Assembly (NCBI RefSeq): GCF_964656455.1
Contig: NC_135726.1
Location: 20,285,168-20,349,167, forward strand
Direction of reading: 5' to 3'
Length of the DNA stretch: 64,000 nt
Source: Halichoerus grypus
Lineage: Eukaryota > Chordata > Mammalia > Carnivora > Phocidae
In this document: positions 56,546-64,000 of the stretch, in pieces
How the letters are laid out: every line of letters starts with the position of its first letter
Numbering within the stretch: the stretch's first letter is position 1
Made by a program: the position numbers and the translations under genes
The notes under the pieces: generated by a model
Databases searched by the model: none
Told to the model about the DNA's origin: nothing
The model's input: the letters and a program-made list of their open reading frames with translations, nothing else

Positions 56546-57564
56546 GGCTGTTAACAAAACACAAGATGAAAAGGATTTTGCCAGTTTAGAAATGGGGGAA
56601 AGACTCTTTTAGGCAGTCTCACACACTGATCAGTGAAGTAAACAGCTTTTTCAGAGTCCTCATTAACTCGGTGAAGCTAGCAGGATAAAAACTGAGGAAA
56701 GAAAATAAAGCTTTGGGCATATCCTCAATAGTCCAGCATGTGTTGGAGTCGTCTGATTCTGTAACAAAGTCAAACTAAGACCCTTTGAAATGTTGCAGCC
56801 CATCCTCAATATTAACTTTTTTGTTTCTGTTTTATTTTTTAAGTCAAACTTAATGGGTACAGCTTTGGCTATAGGCATAGTCATGTGTCATTACGTAAAT
56901 AATGACGATGAGGGTGCTAGTGATGATATTCTCAGGTCAAAAATATACCATAAGTCAGATGGGCATAATCATAAGGACTGTGCATTCTCAAACCATACGG
57001 TGACCCATGACTGGAGGTAAGGAAGTTACCTGGTAGGATCGGGGTCCAGGGAACCAACGTGGCTCTTGGGAGTGACATTCAGAATATAACACTGAACATC
57101 AACTCTATGCCAAATTGTGTGCAGCTCCTCTCTATATTGCTCTCTTATTCCATCCTTCAGAACTTCCACCAGGGAGAGGCGATTTATTATCATTTCTTCA
57201 TCCAGAAGAGCAGACTGAAATAAAAAGAAGATTTTCTTGTACAAGGTCAAACAGTGCCCAAGTTCAGCCCTGTTGATGCTACAGTGCCACAAATAAACAG
57301 AAGCCCACAACAGGAACACACAGTGTCACCATGCTTCTTTCCAATGCAGTTAGTGTTATTAGGATAGGAAGACAATGCTTTAGGAACACGAAGGAGTGAG
57401 CAAACAATGCTACTGGTCTTGAAGGCTGTATAAGGTTAGCTGGAAGGAGTGTGGGAAAAGGGAAGCGGCACACTGGGAATGGCATTCCAAAGGCCTAAGG
57501 TTTGTAAACATCAGATATGTCCATTGGGAGCACCTGACCCAAAGGCACTTGGGAAATACACACT
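56546..57564. other. Intergenic, nothing recognised
   Basis: No repeat family or motif-bearing open frame was recognised. The frame at 57026-57319 (minus, 97 codons) is unsupported. Confidence 0.45.
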
Positions 57565-57622
57565 AAAAAAATGAGTGAATGAATGAATGAATGAGTGAAT
57601 GAATAAATATTTATTCATTCAG
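57565..57622. repeat. (TGAA)n repeat running into its own reverse complement
   Basis: TGAGTGAATGAATGAATGAA, TGAGTGAATGAATAAATATT, then TATTCATTCAG: a tetranucleotide repeat with a palindromic end at AATAAATATTTATT. Confidence 0.9.
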
Positions 57623-57889
57623 CTTTTTTATTTATAAACCTTCATTATTAATTCACATGATATAGTATGTCTGCTTGAGTCTTTGAGGAGTTGAACAAAT
57701 CAATATGTTCATCGTCTCATTTCTATAAAGCTTTCCACAAGAACGAAATTAGGGGTGGGGGATCTTTTCCCTGCGCTCTTCCTACTCATCCCCACCCCTA
57801 GATAGCTCTTCCTGAGGGGTTTGTAAATCTCTGCTTATGCACCCAAATCCTGCTGTCTGACAAAGAAAAACTCCCTGTGAATTATAATT

Positions 57890-58280
57890 TGGATTTTTTT
57901 TTTTTTAATATAGGGCAGTCAGAATGAAGCTTTCTGGTGGCCGCTTAATTTGGAGGGCATTATTTTTAGCCCTGCAAAGGACCAGTGGCACGAAAACAAT
58001 TAGGATCTTTTGTCAAGTTAATTAAATTTTACTAAGTGTAGTAATCTCAGTGGGCTTCGTACACCAGAGGTAAAACTAATTAAAACGCAAATTCTTCCTA
58101 GTCTAATAAGGAGTTCTGACTTGGGTAGCTGAAGAATGTTGTGCATACTGAGAGATATTCAAAACTAATTTATAATGAGACGAGGGCAAACCCTTAAATG
58201 GCTCAGTTCTGTTGAAGGCTCACTTGAGAACGCCAATAAGTATGTTAAATTGGAGGCGGCCACTTAAAGAAGGGAAGGCA
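57890..58280. other. Candidate conserved non-coding element
   Basis: About 380 bases of unique-looking DNA with GTCAAGTTAATTAAATTT (58012), AACTAATTAAAACGC (58075), CAAAACTAATTTATAATG and GGCCGCTTAATTTGG. It is flanked by simple repeats and free of interspersed repeats. The homeodomain-type TAATTA cores suggest enhancer-like function, which is inference. Confidence 0.35.
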
Positions 58281-59489
58281 GATTGGCAAACTTTGCTGGG
58301 CTCAGGAGAAAAATGGATCCAGCTCAGACAAGTCAGTATGGGGAAGCCGGGGGAAATGAGGTATCCAGGTTTTATCTGAAAAGCGCTATTTTCTCCCCAG
58401 GTTCCTTCTCTTCATTAAATTCTCCCAGGGCAGGCTGAGCTAATGGCAATTGCTTTTCCCATAGTATCCTTTTCTTGGAAAGCTACATGGCGCAAGAATG
58501 TCTAGTTCACAAGGATTCAGATCAGTAGTTAATCCACACCAGGTCTCCTCCTCAGCAGACAGCCCCATGTTTCAGCTGAGGCCACTGACTAAAAAATTCA
58601 CTGTACTCTAGAAATTAGCAGAGTACTAAACTGGCAATCCAAAATGGCTCAGTCTTAGTCCTTTCTTTAGTACCCACTGACACCAATTTCTACCTCCTGT
58701 CAAATGTGTGTGAATATTTGCGGTTGAGAAATTTGAAATGATTGTTGAATCACAATGGGCAACTTTCATATCAACTTGGGCACACTTCAATTGACATGCT
58801 ATTACTCTCCCACTGATTGAGGGTGGCATATACCTGCTGACACTTTCCTCATTTCTCTGTCTCATTTCACACCCTGTGGTCTGGCTCTGGCCCTGGTAGC
58901 CCACCGACTTTGGCACGTGCTGCCCATACCCTTCTAATCACCAAATCTAATGGCCTTTCTTTGTTGCTACTATGCTCAACCAGATTGGATCATTTGTCAC
59001 ATTGACCACCCCATCCCTCCTGACCCATGCTGCTTTATTTAGTTCTGTGATGCTGTTATAAATGCAGCAGGACCTGCTGGGAATGAGCAACACTAAAGTC
59101 TCTTTCTGAGAAAGGGGCTTCCTGACTAGTTTTGCTCAGTAGGTACACAAGGATTCTGCCTGAAATGACAGGTGGGTGCCATCATATTGGGTATCTATCA
59201 TGAAGCTAGAATTTTTCTTTGTCCTATATTATTTTAATATTTGCATTATGTAGGTAAGGCATGCTCATTGTAGAACACTTAGGAAGAGCAGAAAAATAAA
59301 AGGAAAAGAAAAGATGCATATAACCAAACCACAACTTTATTATTTCCTTCTTTTTTTTTTTCTATTTTCCCTTCATGGTCTTAATGCAATTCATGTACCC
59401 ATGATTATCTTTGTCATGTAACACTCTAGCCTGAGCATTTTTCTGTGTCACTGAAGTATTATAAGCAATTCAATAAAGTTGGAAGAACA
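58281..59489. other. Intergenic, possible old LINE trace at 59230-59350
   Basis: TTGTAGAACACTTAGGAAGA (59269) then GCAGAAAAATAAAAGGAAAA matches a common mammalian LINE-like phrase. Everything else is unrecognised. Confidence 0.4.
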
Positions 59490-59650
59490 TGGGCTTTTTA
59501 ATTTGGCATATCTACTTTTAAGTCCCAGCTTTACCTAGCTATGCAATGTTAGGCAAGACTTTACTTTTTTTTTTTAGTCTGGGTTCCTTGTCTATAAAAT
59601 AAGATTGATAATGACTATATCATAAACTTGGTAATAGGATGAAACTGGCT
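59490..59650 (+). repeat. MIR (sense)
   Basis: AGTCCCAGCTTTACCTAGCT then ATGCAATGTTAGGCAAGACT, a T-run, then TCTATAAAATAAGATTGATA: the MIR core in sense. Confidence 0.75.
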
Positions 59651-62488
59651 AATGTTTAAAACTTGTTTAGCTGTGTTTTTTGTTGGTGGTATTATTATTT
59701 TGAATTAACAAATACAGTGTGTAATGGTTCATAATATGTGGATATTTCATAATTTACTTAAATTAATCTCTATTATTAAACATTTAATTTCTTCATTAGT
59801 TTTCTAATATCAATAATTCTAAAGTGACTGTCTTCATATCTTTATTAATAACATTTTCTACACACAGATGTACATGTTCCTCCCTAGAAAGTTGGTGCCA
59901 GTTTCTGCTCTTGTCAGCTGCGTATGAGAGAGTTCCTCTCTAGCCCTTGTAGCTGCCTGGGTGCCTTCATCAGAAGTTGGGGGCCCAATCTAGCACCATA
60001 GCCAGTGGTAAAGCACCGACAGCCTTACCACACTCAGAAAACTTTACCCCAAACAGGGTTGCTTACCAGCCTATACCCTTTAAGAAAATTCTACTTCTTG
60101 TAAGATTCCACAAGCAACACTGATAAACTGCCCCCAGTTCTTCAGTAACACTTCTTTCTCCCCCTGTGAAGTGCTGAATCCATAAGGGAGATGCTCATCT
60201 GTGTAAACCCAGGTCTCGACTCGCATGCACATGAATAGAGAGATTTCAGTTCATTCCCGATGTATTTAAGAAGACCTCGGCTCTGGTCCGGGAAGGATGA
60301 GAAGGCTCAACCTGAAAAAGGGCAGCCAAAAAAGAGAAAACACTTCAACCAGTGTTGAAAATATAAAGGGGTCAAATGCTCTATGCTGTGTATATATCAG
60401 CTATTTGATTCACTGAACATGACGAAGCTGCAATGTCCCAAACACTATCCTAGTCTCTGGAGGTGCAAAATAATCACAAAAAGTATTTTTCCTTTGAAAA
60501 AGTCACCTTCTGATTGGGTGGGGATCTACAGAAATAGGCTCATTAATAATGACACTCTATGGTGACAGGTGATGTAATGGGGAGACACTGGAACACAAAG
60601 GGAAGAGGTAAGAAAGCTAATGAGATAGGGACGATTTTCACTGAAGTGGGGTCTTTAATATTGAGTGAAAATCCACCATATAGCCTGGGAAACTCAGCAT
60701 TGGAGACAGTCTGGATGGCAGGCCATTCTGGGGAATGGATCTCCTGCAGTTTGTGAGGCTGGATTGGACATGGTTTAGAGGAGATGGGATGGGAGATGAG
60801 GCTGAAGAAATGGGGAAATCATATTATAGGGTAGGGCCCAAAGGCCATTCTAAAGAATCTGGATTCTATCATCTGTGTGTTGGAGGATCATTGTAGATAT
60901 TGATCGAATTTGTTTTGTCAATCAATGGCTTAAATTTCCCGACATGTTTCTGCAAACGATGGGGATTGCTGGGAACCTGAGAGACTCAGTTCATTCATCT
61001 TAAACTAAGGGGATGCGTGCTGCTTCCTGTCCTAACTCACAGTTTGGTAGGAGAATCATGTGACTTACCATAAAACTAGTGAAAGCCAAGCTAAGTACAA
61101 GGTAACATTTCCTTCCAAAAGTGTTACACAAAAGGACGAGTCCTATGGGGACTGCCATCATAGGCTTTTAGTAACTGCAGGGCAATAAGCTAATTACTGT
61201 GTTTTATCTTCTTCCTTCATAGAACTCCAAACTGAATGAGTAAACTTGGAAAAAATTAAATTAGGGCCATTAACAAACAAAACAACTTGTCCCTTCCCCG
61301 AAGGAAACCAATAGAAGAAACATATTTAGGGTCCTCAAAATTTGCATGTTCAAGTCTGCTTTCCTTGCTTAAATCCAGAGCTCCTTTATTTGTGCTCATG
61401 GTGCATTCCTGGGCAACTGTGAAGGAAACTAATACCATATACATCACTACAATACAAACGTTCTAACTCTGTGACTTAGGCAGATCATTTGGCCTCTCTT
61501 AGACTCAGTTTCCCCCTCTGGCTTTGATGGTTTGGGTTCAGTACTAGGGCCCAAAATTTAATCCACTAGCCGCTTGTAGCCTTTCTAATGGGAGCACTGA
61601 TGAGTGTAGTTATTTTGAATTTTATTGATCCACTGCCTCTTTTTATAACAAATATTTTGTAATATTCCCTTTATTATCCTGAAATGAAATTCATAGATAG
61701 TATAAATTATCTACATAGATAATTTTTTTAAATCAGTGCAATGCCCTAATTGCAATACAGAAGAGAAATTAAAGAAAATAGACTATAATAAAGTACTAAG
61801 TACTTCCCGTAAGTTATAATGCATGACATGACATTCTAAGAAGGTATAATGAAGTAGCAAGACACCTACCACCATATACAAAATCACCATGAATGGGATG
61901 GCTAAAAATGCAGACTGAAACAGATGTATTATACTGGCAGCACAAATAGGGGTATTTCTGTAACTGATACGACTTTCCAAAAAAGTACGGAGCTTTTGGT
62001 AAGATTTCTTTTTAATTGAGGTGTAATTGACTTGGTAAAACTTTAAAAAGCTATCTTCCCCAATTTACACAGAAGTTGTATTCCTGAAAAATTCAGTGCA
62101 TTTTAAATGAATGAGATAAATTCCATACGCTCAAATGTAAGATAGACTTGAATCTAGGTGCATATGATTATAAAGGGTTTTTAATCTACCTAAATACGTG
62201 GTGGGCTTTCAAATATCACATGGATCGCAAGGTCATTTTTGATTGTACAGGACTATTCTTGCATTGCTTCCCTGACCTCCACCCATTCAAATACTAGGAT
62301 TTCCTCATCCCCATCATTATCAAAACACACACTCTGTGATACTGTCTTGGTTTGAGAGTCTTGGGTCCAAACTCTTGCTCAAATCATTACTTAGGCCATT
62401 ACTTCTGAGGTTGAGTGTCCTAAATGCCATAATGTTCAGCATTCTGAAGGACCCCTAACCCACAGGAAATCGGTATGTATGTGGCTTA
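59651..62488. other. Intergenic, with small traces of old repeats
   Basis: An L2-era phrase is present at about 60820-60900 (GGGTAGGGCCCAAAGGCCAT then TCTGGATTCTATCATC), a MIR trace at 61470-61530 (CTCTGTGACTTAGGCAGATC), and an L1-like phrase at 62010-62045. No gene was recognised. Confidence 0.45.
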
Positions 62489-63115
62489 CTATTTTGGGCT
62501 GAACTTGCCCCCTGCCCAGAACTTATATATTGTAGTTCTAACCTCCAGGAACTCAGAATGTGACTGTATTTGGAGAAGGGGTCTCTAAAGAGGTAATTAA
62601 GAAAAAAATTAATAAATATAGAGGTAGTTAAGTTAAAATGAGGTCATTAAGGGCGCCTGGGTGGCTCAGTTGGTTAAGCGACTGCCTTCGGCTCAGGTCA
62701 TGATCCCAGGGTCCTGGGATCGAGTCCCACATCAGGCTCCCGGCTCAGCAGGGAGCCTGCTTCTCCCTCTGACCCTCTCCCCTCTCATGCTGTTTCTCTC
62801 TCACTCGCTCTCTAATAAATAAATAAATAAAATCTTTAAAAAAAAAATGAGGTCATTAAGGTGGGCCCTAATCCAATACAACTGCTGTCCTTAAAATTTG
62901 AAGAGACTGGGTCACAGACACAGATGGAGGGAAGACCATGTGAAGACACAAGGAGAAGACAGCAGTCTGCAAGGCAAGGAAAGAGGTCTCAGAAGAAACC
63001 AACTCTGCTGGCACTTCGATCTTGGACATCTAGTCTCCAGAATCATGGGAAATAATTTTCTATTGTTAAAGCCTATGGTATTTTGTTACAGCAGGCCTTG
63101 CAAAGTAATGTTTGC
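62489..63115 (+). mobile_element. MaLR-type solo LTR split by a young SINE
   Basis: Starts TATTTTGGGCTGAACTTGCC and has GAACTCAGAATGTGACTGTA, AAAGAGGTAATTAAG and, after the SINE, GGTGGGCCCTAATCCAATAC. Later come AGGGAAGACCATGTGAAGAC, ATCTAGTCTCCAGAATCATG and an end GGTATTTTGTTACAGCAGGC. This is the known order of a common mammalian MaLR-like LTR. The 103- and 64-codon frames (62861-63209) are readings of it. Confidence 0.8.
62651..62843 (+). mobile_element. Young carnivore SINE inside the LTR, perfect target duplication
   Basis: GGGCGCCTGGGTGGCTCAGT, GTCATGATCCCAGGGTCCTG, CT-rich block, then (AAATA)n and AATCTTTAAA. The 16-bp duplication AAAATGAGGTCATTAA is at 62635-62650 and 62844-62859 and is itself part of the LTR. 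Confidence 0.97.
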
Positions 63116-63559
63116 TACATTTACAACTATAATCCTGATTACTACTGCTATTATAACTCTTACAACCACTACTGTGACCCCCACCCTCACAATTAGTTAC
63201 ATTTATTGAACTTTGTATTATTTTTATGGTACACATCCTCCCCATAACAAGCAGACAAGCAAACTAAGCCTCTGCCTGGGTCACTCAGCTACAAGGAGGC
63301 AAAAGGGGCTATAGACCCAAACACAGCCCAGATGCAAAGTCCACATCCTGGCTTCTATATTGCATTTTCCCTCATCCTCAGGTGAATCACGCTAGAGGCC
63401 CATCAGATGTTCGGATCACAAGTCAGAAACCTCCTGGGCCACTATTAGGGATTACACCTGCATGTATTCTGATTGAGAGGAATTTGTTAAGAGAACTTGG
63501 CCAATTCTGCAGGCATTTCCAATGGCAGGCATTTACAAATCAGTGGTGACAGCTAAGAG
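63116..63559. other. Intergenic, possible MIR trace
   Basis: The phrase CAAACTAAGCCTCTGCCTGG then GTCACTCAGCTACAAGGAGG (63260-63300) hints at an antisense MIR. The rest is unrecognised. Confidence 0.4.
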
Positions 63560-63741
63560 GCAGTACTATATAATGGTTAAGAACATTGATGTCTGGGTCA
63601 AGTTGCCTGGGATCAAATCCCAGTATTGGGATTTATAAGCCATACATTTTCACCTCTGTCAGACTCTTTTCTTGTGTGCAAAATCATAGTTCCTATCTCA
63701 TAGGGTTACTTTGTAGCTAAACTGAGTTAATTCACATAAAG
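63560..63741 (+). repeat. MIR (sense), nearly full length
   Basis: CAGTACTATATAATGGTTAA then GAACATTGATGTCTGGGTCA and CCTGGGATCAAATCCCAGTA at the tRNA-like end, later TCATAGGGTTACTTTGTAGC. The best-preserved MIR of the window. Confidence 0.85.
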
Positions 63742-63834
63742 AGCTTAGGACATAATGAATCATGGAACATTATATCAAAAACTAATGATGTACTATACCT
63801 TGGCTAATTCAATTTAAATAAATAATAAATATGG
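63742..63834 (+). mobile_element. Short L1 3' tail (carnivore type)
   Basis: AATGAATCATGGAACATTAT then ATCAAAAACTAATGATGTAC and an AATAAATAATAAAT tail: the characteristic end of carnivore L1 elements, here about 90 bases only (strong 5' truncation). Confidence 0.75.
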
Positions 63835-64000
63835 AGGGGGGAAAGATGGCAGAGGAGTAGGGGACCCTATTTCAACTGGTCCCCGGAATTGAGCTGGATA
63901 TCTACCAGACCACTCTGAACACCCACGAAACCAGCCTGAGATGTAAGAAGATCTGGATCTCTACAAACAGAATATCGCAGGCAGTTGGTTTTGAGGTTCG
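63835..64000 (+). mobile_element. L1 5' end, cut by the window edge
   Basis: A G-run (63836-63841), then AAAGATGGCAGAGGAGTAGG and GGACCCTATTTC, matches the beginning of carnivore L1 5' UTRs. AAAGATGGC is a YY1-like site, which in human L1 sets the transcription start. The element continues beyond 64000, so completeness and coding state cannot be judged here. Confidence 0.75.

Overview
The window is mammalian nuclear DNA, most likely from a caniform carnivore and probably an arctoid (bear, seal or weasel group). The main evidence is at least ten tRNA-Lys-type carnivore SINEs, several of them young, with intact target-site duplications and a long CT-rich 3' part. A carnivore-type L1 5' end also begins at the right edge. 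The species call rests on repeat recognition and is an inference. There are no bacterial features: no operons, no CRISPR array, no ribosome binding sites.

The only recognisable gene is the 3' end of CDH11 (cadherin-11, OB-cadherin, a type II classical cadherin) on the + strand. Bases 1-6626 are intron. The penultimate exon (6627-6878) encodes the end of the last extracellular cadherin repeat and most of the membrane helix. The last exon (8621-9117) finishes the helix and encodes the whole catenin-binding tail, followed by an AT-rich 3' UTR with a good poly(A) signal at 9920-9925 and possible distal signals to about 11490. The 1.74-kb intron between the two exons holds a sequence at about 7899-8093. 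It aligns with my memory of the alternative exon that makes the short-tailed cadherin-11 isoform (variant II), but here it has an early in-frame stop and no GT donor where the human exon should end.

From about 11.5 kb to 64 kb I see no gene. This fits the large gene desert known downstream of CDH11 in mammals (between CDH11 and CDH8). It is filled with ancient L2, MIR, MER5-like, MaLR/ERVL LTR and L1M remnants, younger carnivore SINEs (often nested in older repeats), and simple repeats. A decayed L1 ORF2 lies at about 38.6-39.5 kb, L1 3' ends at 22.98-23.4 kb and 26.0-27.2 kb, and an antisense L1 at 51.2-52.3 kb. At the far right an L1 3' tail is followed directly by the 5' end of another L1 that runs out of the window.

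Unexplained single-copy stretches near 48.5-48.9 kb and 57.9-58.3 kb are rich in TAAT/TTAATTAA cores and look like candidate conserved non-coding elements. No new biological system was found. The best leads are the decayed CDH11 alternative exon, those two candidate elements, a (Asp-X)8-patterned hexamer repeat at 55.3 kb, several palindromes and two local duplications.
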